The notes below the pieces were generated by a model, which was not told the origin of the DNA, did no database searches, and was given only the letters and a program-made list of their open reading frames with translations. Both the position numbers and the translations under genes were made by a program. This document shows, piece by piece, positions 45,237 through 54,151 of a stretch of 64,000 bases of DNA. The DNA lies in NCBI GenBank assembly GCA_041846495.1, contig JBGZEX010000026.1, positions 1-64,000 on the forward strand, read 5' to 3'. The stretch comes from JBGZEX01 sp041846495 (GTDB lineage Bacteria; Bacteroidota; Bacteroidia; Bacteroidales; Marinifilaceae). How positions within the stretch are numbered: position 1 is the stretch's first letter; each line of letters opens with the position of its first letter.

Positions 45237-46793
45237 CTATTTTCCTATTTTGGCACAAACGGCATCGGCCGTATTCTCCCCGTCCATAGCCGACGACAAT
45301 ATACCTCCGGCATAACCGGCTCCTTCTCCGCAGGGGAAAAGTCCGGAAACGCCTCCGGCTTCCCCGAACTCATCCCGCCAAACTCTTAAAGGAGCCGACG
45401 TTCTGGTCTCCACCCCCAAGAGCAGGGCATTCTCCGAATCGAAGCCTCTTGCTTTGCGAGCATATCGTTTCAGACCCTCCTTTAAACGCCGACTGAAGAA
45501 ATCGGGGAAAAGCATTTCCATACGATAAGAAACCAAGCCCGGTTTATAGGATGAAGACGGCAAGTTTTTCGAATGTACGGAAGAAATAAAATCCTTCAAT
45601 TTCTGAGCGGGAGCTTGTATATTCCCGCCTCCGGCCTCCCAGGCTTTGAACTCGATTGCCTCCTGAAATTCCATCCCTGCAAAAAGTCCGTAAAATCCGG
45701 CAGCCTCCAATTCCTCTTTCCCGACGCTGCTGACTATCGCAGCATTGGCCCATGGCGTATTCCTTTTCGATGCCGACATCCCGTTCACCACCTGTTGGCG
45801 AGAGGCCGTAACCGCAGGAATGACGACTCCCCCCGGACACATGCAAAAAGAATATACTCCTTTTCCTCCGACATCCACCGCAAACGAATATTCCGCCGGA
45901 GGAAGAGCTAACGGACGGTTACCCGAAATATGATATTGAATGGAGTCTATTTCATTCTGAGGATGTTCCAGTCTCATACCTACAGCAAAATCTTTGGGCA
46001 CCATCGATATGCCGCGACGATTCAGCATACGGTAAACATCCCTTGCCGAATGTCCCGTCGCTACGATGACGGCCTCGGCCTTATATTCCCTATCTCCGCA
46101 TACCACTCCCGCAATCTTTCCGCCGGAGACCATAATATCGGTCACGCAGGAATCGAAATGCAACTCTCCCCCGCATTTTTCAATCATAAGCCGCATATTC
46201 CGGATTATTCCGGGCAATTTATCCGTTCCTATATGAGGATGGGCATCGCACAATATATCATGATGAGCACCGAAATACACCAAAATCTCCAAAGCCCTCC
46301 GTATACTTCCCCGCTTTTTGGAACGCGTAAACAATTTCCCGTCGGAAAAAGTACCGGCCCCTCCTTCTCCGAAACAGAAATTGGAGTTCTCATCGGGAAT
46401 TCCCGTACGAAAAAGAGAGGCAAGCGAGTTTTTCCGTTCCTCCACAACCTTCCCCCTCTCCAATACAACAGGTTTCAATCCCAATTCCGTCAAACGCAAA
46501 GCGGCGAACAAACCGGCAGGCCCCGCTCCCACCACAATAACAGGCTTCCCCCGGCTTACATTCTTATATTCCGGAACGAAATAAGACCGTACGGCTTCGA
46601 GTTTGTCGATATGAAGTCCCATACGCAAACGAATACGTACCGGAATTCGACGAGCGTCTATGGAACGCCTTATAACATCGACTCGCAGAATCCGCTCGGG
46701 AGCCAATCGCTTTTTATCGGCCGCAATACGTCTTAAGCCGGCCTCATCCGAAGACTCCTCCGGATTCAGCGCTATTTCCATTTCTTCGTACAT
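45237..46793 (-). CDS. NAD(P)/FAD-dependent oxidoreductase (COG2509-like)
   Basis: This 518-aa flavoprotein has a FAD-binding Rossmann motif VIVVGAGPAGLFAALRL (about 85-101), a GD motif late in the chain (SGLFPCGEGAGYAGGILSSAMDG, about 481-503) and FGEGGAGTFSDGKLF. The N-terminal 80 residues carry the extra alpha/beta domain of COG2509 dehydrogenases. The substrate is unknown. It leads an operon with the S8 peptidase (20 nt gap) and the PorV-like gene, under a promoter at 46811-46841. Confidence 0.88.
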   Translation of the reverse strand: MYEEMEIALNPEESSDEAGLRRIAADKKRLAPERILRVDVIRRSIDARRIPVRIRLRMGLHIDKLEAVRSYFVPEYKNVSRGKPVIVVGAGPAGLFAALRLTELGLKPVVLERGKVVEERKNSLASLFRTGIPDENSNFCFGEGGAGTFSDGKLFTRSKKRGSIRRALEILVYFGAHHDILCDAHPHIGTDKLPGIIRNMRLMIEKCGGELHFDSCVTDIMVSGGKIAGVVCGDREYKAEAVIVATGHSARDVYRMLNRRGISMVPKDFAVGMRLEHPQNEIDSIQYHISGNRPLALPPAEYSFAVDVGGKGVYSFCMCPGGVVIPAVTASRQQVVNGMSASKRNTPWANAAIVSSVGKEELEAAGFYGLFAGMEFQEAIEFKAWEAGGGNIQAPAQKLKDFISSVHSKNLPSSSYKPGLVSYRMEMLFPDFFSRRLKEGLKRYARKARGFDSENALLLGVETRTSAPLRVWRDEFGEAGGVSGLFPCGEGAGYAGGILSSAMDGENTADAVCAKIGK

Positions 46794-46810
46794 GATTCGA
46801 TATTTATATC

Positions 46811-46841
46811 CAAAAATACGGATATTTTATTCCAATGCAAA
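46811..46841 (-). promoter_or_regulatory. Promoter of the flavoprotein-S8-PorV operon
   Basis: On the minus strand TTTG (46841-46838) is 19 nt from TATTTTTG (46818-46811), a full consensus match; the start would be near 46807. An inverted repeat ATATCC-N8-GGATAT (46806-46825) covers the -7 element and could be a repressor site. Confidence 0.7.
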
Positions 46842-46905
46842 AATGAATAAAATATAGTTTTCAAAAATACGGAAGTCTTTCCGAAATTTTAATACTTTTG
46901 TAAAT

Positions 46906-47484
46906 ATGGCAAGTAAAAAAATCATCGAAGCTTTGAAACGCTGCTCCCGATTAATTAAAAATCCCGAAGCGGAATGGCATGCTATATTCAAAGAATACAC
47001 CTCGACAGACAATATTCTGAAAGAACACTTGTTCCCGATAGCTGCCATATCGGGCATATTGACTTTTATTTTAAAACTTCATCTCTACAAATGGCATTAT
47101 GCTTTATGTTCGGGCATCTTCATCATAATCGCAGGCTGGGGGGGAAGCTATATTACATATAAAGCGGCTCGTTTTTTTTTACAGGACAAAACTTTAAAAC
47201 ATAAAGAAATCGCATCCGTATTATCCATATATACGGGATCCGTATACATTATTTTCTATGCCGTTTCTTCCGGATTGGGCAACGGTCTTATCAGTCAAGT
47301 TTTTTTCCTTATAAGTCTGTACTGTGTCTATCTATTATATAAGGGAATATACATAATACGCAAATTGGATTCGAATCAAAAGAAAAATCTTTTTATCATT
47401 ATGAGCCTGTCGGTTATTTTTTCTCCCCCTCTCATCAATACTATTTTAACCGTCATATTTAATATTCCCGTATTGAATATTTAA
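46906..47484 (+). CDS. Yip1-like membrane protein
   Basis: This 192-aa protein starts with a soluble segment ending in LIKNPEAEWHAIFKEYTS, the usual opening of bacterial Yip1-domain proteins, then about five transmembrane helices (near 41-57, 64-88, 105-125, 128-145 and 160-190). Function unknown. A -7-like TACTTTTG (46893-46900) lies only 5 bp before the ATG, so the transcript may have almost no leader. It is 6 nt upstream of smpB and probably co-transcribed. Confidence 0.82.
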   Translation: MASKKIIEALKRCSRLIKNPEAEWHAIFKEYTSTDNILKEHLFPIAAISGILTFILKLHLYKWHYALCSGIFIIIAGWGGSYITYKAARFFLQDKTLKHKEIASVLSIYTGSVYIIFYAVSSGLGNGLISQVFFLISLYCVYLLYKGIYIIRKLDSNQKKNLFIIMSLSVIFSPPLINTILTVIFNIPVLNI

Positions 47485-47490
47485 ATCGCC

Positions 47491-47943
47491 ATGAACAATA
47501 TAAATATAAAAAACAAACGAGCGAGCTTCGATTATGAATTATTGGAAGAATATACGGCAGGCATCGTGCTCACCGGAACGGAAATCAAATCCGTAAGAGC
47601 CGGCAAGGCCAGTCTTGCCGATTCGTATTGCTATTTCCACAATCACGAACTTTGGGTAAAAGGAATCCATATAGCGGAGTATAAACTCGGCACTTATTAC
47701 AATCATGAGGAAAAACGGGAAAGGAAACTCCTTCTCCAAAAAAAAGAATTGAATAAATTGGAGCGAAAAATCAAAGAAAACGGACTTACAGTCATCCCGC
47801 TACGCCTTTTCCTTAACGAAAAAGGATGGGCAAAATTAAAAATCGCATTGGCTAAAGGAAAGAAACTTCACGACAAAAGGGAGGCACTCAAGGCGAAAGA
47901 TGCCAAAAGGGAAATGGAAAAAGCCGGAAAATTCCATCCGTAA
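47491..47943 (+). CDS. smpB: SsrA-binding protein SmpB
   Basis: This 150-aa protein binds tmRNA and takes it to stalled ribosomes. It has the family's NKRASFDYELLEEYTAGIVL, GTEIKSVRAGKASLADSYC (about 30-48) and a basic C-terminal tail (KKLHDKREALKAKDAKREME) that enters the empty mRNA channel. Its partner, the tmRNA gene, lies about 6 kb away at 53705-54101. It follows the Yip1-like gene by 6 nt. Confidence 0.97.
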   Translation: MNNINIKNKRASFDYELLEEYTAGIVLTGTEIKSVRAGKASLADSYCYFHNHELWVKGIHIAEYKLGTYYNHEEKRERKLLLQKKELNKLERKIKENGLTVIPLRLFLNEKGWAKLKIALAKGKKLHDKREALKAKDAKREMEKAGKFHP

Positions 47944-48073
47944 TCCGGTAAGACAATACGTTACTCTTTTTATATTCGAGTATTCATATTTTTTATATAT
48001 TCGCAATATGAGGTGCGATTATGAAATCATGCATTAAATTTCATTTATTATACAATTTTAAATAAAATACATC

Positions 48074-49564
48074 ATGCCATTTAAGTTTATCAGTCCGGAG
48101 GAAGCCGCTTCTTTTATAAAAAACGACGATATTGTCGGTTTCGGCGGTTTTACGGCAGCAGGTGCTCCGAAAGTTATACCCGGTGCCATTGCTCAAACAG
48201 CTGAAAATGAACATAAAAACGGAAGGCCTTTTAAGATAGGCGTAATCACCGGAGCTTCCACAGGGGAATCTTTGGACGGTTGTCTTTCACGTGCCGGAGC
48301 CATAAAATTCCGCACGCCCTATCAATCTCATAAAGAATTGCGCGACGATATCAATAACGGTAAAACGGATTATTTCGACATTCATCTGTCCCGTTTGGCC
48401 TCGGAAATCAGATACGGCCACATAGGAAGAATCAATACGGCCATCGTAGAAGTATGCGACTACACGGAAGACGGGAAACTATATATTACGACCGGCGTCG
48501 GCATTACTCCCACCCTATGCCGCATAGCGGATCGCATCATATTGGAATTAAACCGTGCTCAACCCACCGACCTCATCGGCATGCACGACATATACGAACC
48601 GGCGGCTCCTCCCCACAGGGAAGCCATTCCCATATTCGAACCCGGCTCGAGAATCGGTTCCGCTTACATAAAAGTCGACCCTAAAAAAATAGTCGGAATC
48701 GTAGAACATTCCGGACCGGATGAAATAGGAAAGTTTTCGGAACCCGATGCCGTAACCGACAAAATCGGGGAAAATGTAGCAAATTTCCTCGCTTCCGAAA
48801 TCCGTTACGGCAGAATTCCCAAAGAATTTCTGCCCCTGCAATCCGGAGTAGGCAATATTGCCAATGCCGTATTAGGTGCTATGGGAAGGAGTAAAGAAAT
48901 TCCTCCTTTTAAAATGTATACGGAAGTCATGCAGGATGCCGTCATCTCACTTATGGATGCAGGCAGAGTAAAATTCGGAAGCACTTGTTCCTTAACCGTT
49001 TCTCACGAATGCTTGAAAAAGATATTCGACAACATCTCTTTCTACAAAGACAAAATCATTCTTCGGCCTCAAGAGATAAGCAATAGTCCGGAAGTCGTAC
49101 AGCGCTTGGGAATCATCTCCGTCAATACGGCTATAGAAACCGATATATACGGAAATGTAAATTCTTCCAACATATTGGGTGGAAAAATCATGAACGGTAT
49201 CGGCGGCTCGGGCGATTTTACCCGTAATGCCTATCTTTCGATATTCACCTGTCCGTCAACAGGCAAATCGGGAAAAATAAGCACCATCGTACCCATGGTT
49301 TCCCACTTGGACCATTCCGAACATTCCGTCAAAATAATCATAACCGAACAGGGTATAGCCGACCTCAGAGCAAAATCCCCCCGGCAAAAAGCCGAGGAAA
49401 TCATTGAAAAATGCGCCCATCCCGACTATAAACAACTTTTATGGGATTATCTGAAAATTTGCCGCCCGGGACATATACGGCACAACATGGCTAAGGCCTT
49501 AGCTTTCCATTCCGCACTTCAAGAAAGCGGAGATATGAGAAATACCGATTTTTCTAAAAAATAA
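48074..49564 (+). CDS. Acetyl-CoA hydrolase/succinyl-CoA:acetate CoA-transferase family protein
   Basis: This 496-aa enzyme is a class I CoA-transferase of the Cat1/ScpC/AarC kind, moving CoA between succinate, acetate or propionate in fermentation. Seen are the N-terminal FGGFTAAGAPKVIP, the LQSGVGNIANAVLGAM segment (about 256-271), YTEVMQDAVISLMDAG with the likely catalytic Glu region, and NGIGGSGDFTRNAYLSIF (about 376-393). The 130-bp upstream gap holds an inverted repeat ATGAAAT/ATTTCAT (48021-48044). A strong hairpin ends the gene. Confidence 0.92.
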   Translation: MPFKFISPEEAASFIKNDDIVGFGGFTAAGAPKVIPGAIAQTAENEHKNGRPFKIGVITGASTGESLDGCLSRAGAIKFRTPYQSHKELRDDINNGKTDYFDIHLSRLASEIRYGHIGRINTAIVEVCDYTEDGKLYITTGVGITPTLCRIADRIILELNRAQPTDLIGMHDIYEPAAPPHREAIPIFEPGSRIGSAYIKVDPKKIVGIVEHSGPDEIGKFSEPDAVTDKIGENVANFLASEIRYGRIPKEFLPLQSGVGNIANAVLGAMGRSKEIPPFKMYTEVMQDAVISLMDAGRVKFGSTCSLTVSHECLKKIFDNISFYKDKIILRPQEISNSPEVVQRLGIISVNTAIETDIYGNVNSSNILGGKIMNGIGGSGDFTRNAYLSIFTCPSTGKSGKISTIVPMVSHLDHSEHSVKIIITEQGIADLRAKSPRQKAEEIIEKCAHPDYKQLLWDYLKICRPGHIRHNMAKALAFHSALQESGDMRNTDFSKK

Positions 49565-49567
49565 TCA

Positions 49568-49605
49568 AAGGCCGTCCGGAAATTCGAAGGTTTCCGGACG
49601 GCCTT
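49568..49605 (+). terminator. Terminator of the CoA-transferase gene
   Basis: A 15-bp perfect stem, AAGGCCGTCCGGAAA (49568-49582) with TTTCCGGACGGCCTT (49591-49605), encloses an 8-nt loop. It starts 3 nt past the stop codon. There is no U-tract of note on the plus strand after the stem beyond its own UU. Confidence 0.82.
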
Positions 49606-49673
49606 AAAACCAACGGAGATGCCGACCGCACCATATGGGATATTCAAAGCATTTCCTCTAATCTTTACGCCAT

Positions 49674-51026
49674 ATGAATTGGGAAAAACTTTTATCCTCC
49701 AAAAGATACAAACCGGAAAACGACACCACCTCCCTCTTTAAATCGAGCGACCGTACTCAATTCCAACGGGATTACGACAGATTGATTTTCTCCTCTCCTT
49801 TCAGAAGACTTCAAAACAAAACACAGGTATTCCCCCTTCCCGGCAACATATTCGTACACAATCGCCTGACTCACAGCCTTGAAGTTGCTTGCGTAGGACG
49901 TTCCTTAGGACATAAGATAAGTCTCTTCGTTAAAAAACAGGAACCGGAATATAAAAAAAACGACATAATCGACGAAATAGGCACTATCGTCAGTACGGCA
50001 TGTTTAGCCCACGACCTCGGCAACCCGCCCTTCGGACATTCGGGAGAAAAAGCGATTTCGGCATTTTTCAGCGAAGGCGAAGGTCTTTACCTCAAAAAAC
50101 TCCTGTCCGACGAAGAATGGTACGACCTCATACATTTCGAAGGGAATGCCAATGCTTTCCGTCTGTTAGTACACGATTTCAACGGAAGGCGGAAAGGGGG
50201 ATATACGATGACTTATGCAACCCTCGCCTCCATCGTAAAATATCCTTACGAATCAAAAGCCGCCGTAAAAGGCCATAAATACGGATTTTTCAAAAGCGAA
50301 AAAGAAATATTCCGGAAAATCGCAAACGAATTGGGAATCGTCGAACTCGGCGAAAATCCCCTTGTCTATGCCCGCCATCCTCTGGTATACCTCGTAGAAG
50401 CTGCAGACGACATTTGCTACCAAATCATGGATATAGAAGATTCCCACAAATTGAAAATCTTATCCTACGAAAAAACCATAGAAACTCTTATGAACTTCTA
50501 CGATAAAAAACAGGACAAAGACTATATAAAAGCCATCAATCAAACCTTTAAAACCGTAACGGACAGAAACGAAAGGGTGGCATTTCTAAGAGCCGGCATT
50601 ATCAACAAACTCATAGAAGCTTGCGGAAACGCCTTTTGTAAAAACTACGAAGCGATTATGGGTGGAAATTTCAATACAAGCCTTATTAAAAGCATCGAGG
50701 GTATCGAAAAAGAAGCCTACGAAAAATGTACGAAATTGGCATACTCCAAAATATACCATACACCCATCGTAACTCAAATCCAAATAGCGGGATTTAAAAT
50801 ATTGGGTACGATATTGAAAGAATATACGGATGCCGTATTGAAACCGGAAACCTATTATGCTCAAAACATATTGTCCATCGTGCCGGAACAGTATAATGTG
50901 GATAAAAACGAGTCTCTATACACGAAAATACAAACCGTTTTGGACTATGTTTCGGGAATGACCGACAGTTACGCCCTCAATCTTTATCGAAAAATCAAAG
51001 GAATTGAGGTGCCGGAAATCATATGA
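49674..51026 (+). CDS. dgt: Deoxyguanosinetriphosphate triphosphohydrolase
   Basis: This 450-aa HD-domain enzyme splits dGTP or other dNTPs to the nucleoside and triphosphate. It has FSSPFRRLQNKTQVFPL (about 34-50), HNRLTHSLEVACVGRSLG (about 63-80), the metal motif CLAHDLGNPPFGHSGEKA (about 107-124) and VYLVEAADDICYQIMDIED (about 240-258). The length and order fit the longer Dgt class of Bacteroidota. It stands between the CoA-transferase terminator and the small barrel gene. Confidence 0.94.
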   Translation: MNWEKLLSSKRYKPENDTTSLFKSSDRTQFQRDYDRLIFSSPFRRLQNKTQVFPLPGNIFVHNRLTHSLEVACVGRSLGHKISLFVKKQEPEYKKNDIIDEIGTIVSTACLAHDLGNPPFGHSGEKAISAFFSEGEGLYLKKLLSDEEWYDLIHFEGNANAFRLLVHDFNGRRKGGYTMTYATLASIVKYPYESKAAVKGHKYGFFKSEKEIFRKIANELGIVELGENPLVYARHPLVYLVEAADDICYQIMDIEDSHKLKILSYEKTIETLMNFYDKKQDKDYIKAINQTFKTVTDRNERVAFLRAGIINKLIEACGNAFCKNYEAIMGGNFNTSLIKSIEGIEKEAYEKCTKLAYSKIYHTPIVTQIQIAGFKILGTILKEYTDAVLKPETYYAQNILSIVPEQYNVDKNESLYTKIQTVLDYVSGMTDSYALNLYRKIKGIEVPEII

Positions 51027-51085
51027 ATAATTGGCATAAAAATTGCAGTTCAGCCATCATTACAAACAAATAAATCGTATTAGAT

Positions 51086-51607
51086 ATGAAAAAAATATGT
51101 TTAGTCTCCATACTTTTATTTATGGGTATTATCTCTTTATCGGCACAATCCCGTATTACAAAGGATGAAATGCAAATAAATGCAGGATTCGGATTTTCGA
51201 ATACGGGACTTCCCATTTATATGGGGATAGATTACGGCATTCATCAGGATATCACCGTAGGAGGGCAACTTTTCTACAAATTTTATAAAGACAAATGGAA
51301 AAACAATAAAAACTATTATAAATACGATTTGAACATGTTCGGTTTTTTAATAAATGCCAACTATCATTTCAATACGATTATGCACATTTCAAATCCTTGG
51401 GATGTATACGCCGGTATAAATTTCGGTTACACGGGAGTTTCATCCCCCGACGAATACGGAGGGAACCTCAAATCGGGACCCGGAATCGGATTTCAAATCG
51501 GAGCCCGTTACTTTTTTTCCCGCCAATGGGCTGTAAATTTCGAATTGATAGGAAGTAACAATGTCGTAGGAAGCGGCGGTAGAATAGGAATTACTTATAA
51601 ACTGTAA
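51086..51607 (+). CDS. Small outer-membrane beta-barrel protein
   Basis: This 173-aa protein has a signal peptide (MKKICLVSILLFMGIISLSAQ) and alternating strands typical of an eight-stranded barrel (MQINAGFGFSNTGLPIYMG, ITVGGQLFYKFYKD, MFGFLINANYHFNTIM, WDVYAGINFGYTGVS, IGFQIGARYFF, GSGGRIGITYKL). It resembles the OmpA-barrel/outer-membrane-beta-barrel family. The function is unknown. It is single and ends in a strong terminator. Confidence 0.82.
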   Translation: MKKICLVSILLFMGIISLSAQSRITKDEMQINAGFGFSNTGLPIYMGIDYGIHQDITVGGQLFYKFYKDKWKNNKNYYKYDLNMFGFLINANYHFNTIMHISNPWDVYAGINFGYTGVSSPDEYGGNLKSGPGIGFQIGARYFFSRQWAVNFELIGSNNVVGSGGRIGITYKL

Positions 51608-51625
51608 AAAACCGTTACGATACGG

Positions 51626-51658
51626 AAAGACTGCCTTGTTTCGGGCAGTCTTTTTTTT
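51626..51658 (+). terminator. Rho-independent terminator
   Basis: AAAGACTGCC (51626-51635) pairs with the matching GGCAGTCTTT (51644-51653), and eight Ts (51651-51658) follow the GC-rich part of the stem. It lies 18 nt past the small barrel gene. Confidence 0.92.
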
Positions 51659-51776
51659 AATTCCGTAATCAATATATGAAAAATCAAAGGAGTTTTTATA
51701 CAGAGTCCGCTAACTCTATCGGGCTTCGATAAAAGCCCGTATGAGGCAGGATATTATAAATTCAATCGTATTCCCC

Positions 51777-52592
51777 TTAAAAAATATTCCGGATAAACTC
51801 GAGGAAACCTCCTTTGGCATCTTCGGAAACTGTCTGAAACTCTTTGCGCAAAGCGGGAGCCGCATTTCCAACTACGGCGGATTTACGGCAAAGCCGGAGA
51901 AAATCCACATCATTGAAATCGTTCCCGATCCCGGCGCATTCGTTCCGGATATCGATACCCAATTCGGAAAGCAGGGTCTCGCAAGCGCTTCCTTTGCTCA
52001 AGCCGAAAGGAAAAATTTCGAGCCATAGCGCACCCGTATTATGGGGAGATGTCGTTTTTATCACCGAATATCCCCGATTCAATTCGTATATTTCACCTAT
52101 CATGCGGATTTGGCGAGTATCCAATACGACGATAAACTCCGACACCATACCTTCGATATCTTCGGGATTCTCCAAATATTCCCCGAACTCCTTAAAAATA
52201 TCCAATCTCATCGTATAATCCGGATGTACCGGAGGTATATCCGTATAATAAAAACGATGATTCTCGGGAATTTCTCCCTGTGCCATAAAATTAATCCGAC
52301 GGTCCCAAAGTCTTCCTGCAATTTCTTTAGCCTCGACATTCGGAATATGACGGGCATTCAGTATGCGCTTATCATGCCAGTCCATAATACCGGCTCCCGA
52401 TGAAAACACCAAATAATCTATGGGGAAATTCTCCGCCACCGCCCTCTTTACCGAAAAGAGACTGCGTCCCGTCGCCAATATTCTCACCACACCTTTTTTT
52501 CCCAAATCTTCGAGTTTTTCCAAGGTAGAGTCGCATATGACCCCTCCGTAAGGCAGAATCGTGGCATCGAGATCCGTTATTAAAGCTTTCAT
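51777..52592 (-). CDS. HAD-family hydrolase, Cof/sugar-phosphatase type
   Basis: This 271-aa protein has HAD motif I as ITDLDATILP (about 4-13), motif II in RILATGRS (about 37-44), and motif IV in CAGIGNDFNDVDFL (about 214-227) with a Cof-type cap between. Motif I reads DLDAT where DxDGT is usual: the two Asp residues are kept, the Gly is replaced by Ala. It should remove phosphate from a small molecule. Its start overlaps the pyridoxal kinase stop by 4 nt, so PLP-phosphatase activity is possible but not shown. Confidence 0.86.
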   Translation of the reverse strand: MKALITDLDATILPYGGVICDSTLEKLEDLGKKGVVRILATGRSLFSVKRAVAENFPIDYLVFSSGAGIMDWHDKRILNARHIPNVEAKEIAGRLWDRRINFMAQGEIPENHRFYYTDIPPVHPDYTMRLDIFKEFGEYLENPEDIEGMVSEFIVVLDTRQIRMIGEIYELNRGYSVIKTTSPHNTGALWLEIFPFGLSKGSACETLLSELGIDIRNECAGIGNDFNDVDFLRLCRKSAVVGNAAPALRKEFQTVSEDAKGGFLEFIRNIF

Positions 52593-53449
52593 CGTTTTAT
52601 TATTTTACATTCGTATTCGGGAAGAGTCGACCTCAGATAGGGCAGGATTTCCTCCTGACAAATACCGTCCAACGGAGTCGTACCGTATGCAAATGTGGTC
52701 TTTATTCCCATATGGATAAAATATACCGCCCTCTTAAGAGCTTCCGGCAGGCTGTCTCCCCCGAGTATACTCCCTACGATCACACTGGCAAAAGCGTCTC
52801 CCGTACCCGGATATGCGACCGGAATATGCTCGCAACTCACGCTCCACGCCGTATCCGCACTTCTGTCGTAGGCTACGGTTGCCAATTTTCCTTCGATATC
52901 GTCGGGAACAGAAGTGATAATTACTCTGCCAGGACCTTCCGCACTGAGCCGTTCACACCAATCGGCAGCCTCTTCAAGCGAAATACGGGATTTAGGTTCC
53001 TTACCCAAAATAAGAGCGGCTTCGGTAAGATTGGGAGTAACGATATCGGCTTTCCGACACAAGTTTTTCATGCCCGCTATCATCCGGGGGGTCAACCCGG
53101 GATAGAGTTTTCCATGATCTCCCAAAACAGGGTCGACCGTAATAAAATTATCTTCTCTTCCGAAAACATCGAAAAAACCGGAAACGAGGTCGATTTGACG
53201 CTCGGATGCCATATAACCCGAATAGATTGCATCGAATTGCAATCTCATTTCCTTCCAATGCCCTACGATTTGGGGAATGAAATCACTCAAATCCACGGAC
53301 TTGTAACCTCCGTACTCACTATGTGCGGACAATACGGCCGTAGGCAAGGGACATACCTGGAACCCCATATCCGACAATATGGGGATGGCCACCGTCAAAG
53401 ATGCCCTCCCGAAACAGGAAAGATCGTGTATGGCTGCTATTTTTTTCAT
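52589..53449 (-). CDS. Pyridoxal/pyridoxamine kinase
   Basis: From the ATG at 53447-53449 this 286-aa ribokinase-fold enzyme phosphorylates vitamin B6 forms. Seen are IAAIHDLSCFGRASLTVAIP (about 4-23), FDAIYSGYMAS, VDPVLGDHGKLYPGL (about 113-127), VTPNLTEAALILG (about 144-156) and the catalytic GTGDAFASVIVGSIL (about 223-237). The frame is open to 53506, but family members begin MKKIAAIHD. It is of the PdxY/PdxK class. A -7-like TATATTTG lies at 53484-53477. It overlaps the HAD gene by 4 nt. Confidence 0.92.
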   Translation of the reverse strand: MKKIAAIHDLSCFGRASLTVAIPILSDMGFQVCPLPTAVLSAHSEYGGYKSVDLSDFIPQIVGHWKEMRLQFDAIYSGYMASERQIDLVSGFFDVFGREDNFITVDPVLGDHGKLYPGLTPRMIAGMKNLCRKADIVTPNLTEAALILGKEPKSRISLEEAADWCERLSAEGPGRVIITSVPDDIEGKLATVAYDRSADTAWSVSCEHIPVAYPGTGDAFASVIVGSILGGDSLPEALKRAVYFIHMGIKTTFAYGTTPLDGICQEEILPYLRSTLPEYECKIIKR

Positions 53450-53704
53450 CGATATCCCGAAAACTGAAATCCCCTGCAAATATAAGTCAATCCGCCTTAT
53501 CATCATCCGTAAGGCAAGAATTTATTTCCGTCCCGACAGCGGGGAAAATCATTCGCACCTCCGCAAAGGAAACCGTTATTCCGGATAATACCCTCGCCCC
53601 CCCCCTTCCCTCCGATGGAAACAGACATTATTCCCTCCGGTTTCGGCAAAACAATGGAATTTCGAATTTTCATCTTTCCGAATGCGTATTCTTTCCGGCT
53701 TTTG
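53450..53704 (-). other. Intergenic stretch between pyridoxal kinase gene and tmRNA
   Basis: These 255 bp hold no gene that I can support. They contain a run of nine Cs (53597-53605), a -7-like box at 53477-53484, and, just past the tmRNA 3' end, the short inverted repeat GAAT-GCGT-ATTC, which is too weak to call a terminator. Confidence 0.6.
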
Positions 53705-54101
53705 TGGAGCAGCAGGGTTTCGAACCCTGGTCCAAACACGGAATCAATATGCTTTCTACATGCTTATCCCTTTGTTGATTTTCGTGCAGAACCCGGAAAA
53801 GAGCATCCAAATCCTGCCTTAGTTTCTAAAATTCGTCCCGAAGTCGAAACTCCTCCGGAATAAACCCTTTATTGCTGCACCCCTATTGCCGGACGGGAAA
53901 GGGTATCAACCTCCGGCGGGATGTCTTGTTCCCGCTCCTTGAGCGGGAATTAAGCCCGATTTACTATTATTCGATCAGGCAGCAAGAGCGTAATTTGCTT
54001 CGCCAATTAAAATTTCCGTGTCCGGGATTAACGGGCCGGTTTCACTGCGCCCGACATGCTTACATACCTATTCGACATGCTGTCAAATCCAAATCTGCCC
54101 C
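53705..54101 (-). ncRNA. ssrA: Transfer-messenger RNA (tmRNA)
   Basis: The tRNA-like ends are clear on the minus strand. The 5' end GGGGCAG (54101-54095) pairs with the 3' CTGCTCC (53712-53706) as a 7-bp acceptor stem with one G-U pair. The T arm CAGGG-TTCGAAA-CCCTG lies just before the 3' end, and the conserved 5' segment GGGGCAGATTTGGATTTGACA is followed by the pseudoknot region. CCA is not encoded: the stem is followed by ACAAAA. The 9-codon tag frame is at 53975-54004. Mature length is about 397 nt. It works with SmpB to free stalled ribosomes and tag the product for proteolysis. Confidence 0.96.
53975..54004 (-). other. tmRNA tag reading frame, GEANYALAA-stop
   Basis: The minus-strand frame starts with resume codon GGC at 54004 and reads G-E-A-N-Y-A-L-A-A before a TGA stop. 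With the alanine charged on tmRNA, the added tag is A-GEANYALAA. The ALAA end is the ClpXP/ClpAP degradation signal, and the GE(x)NYALAA form is the pattern known from Bacteroides-type tmRNAs. Confidence 0.93.
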
Positions 54102-54113
54102 ATGTTGAGACTG

Positions 54114-54145
54114 CAAATATAGATATAATCTGCGATTTTTCCAAA
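54114..54145 (-). promoter_or_regulatory. Promoter of the tmRNA gene
   Basis: On the minus strand TTTG (54145-54142) is 20 nt from TATATTTG (54121-54114), a full consensus match. The start near 54110 leaves a short 5' leader to be removed by RNase P before the mature end at 54101. Confidence 0.82.
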
Positions 54146-54151
54146 AACACC

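Noticed and set aside
48021..48044. ATGAAAT/ATTTCAT inverted repeat before the CoA-transferase gene as an operator
   Set aside because: Seven-base A/T-rich arms in an A/T-rich gap are easily due to chance, and no second copy was seen.
53597..53605. Run of nine Cs as a phase-variation tract
   Set aside because: It is not in a coding region and not between promoter elements of a gene I can identify.
53701..53760. A tRNA gene suggested by the T-arm sequence GGTTTCGAACC
   Set aside because: There is no anticodon arm nearby; the T arm belongs to the tmRNA whose 5' partner is 390 bases away.
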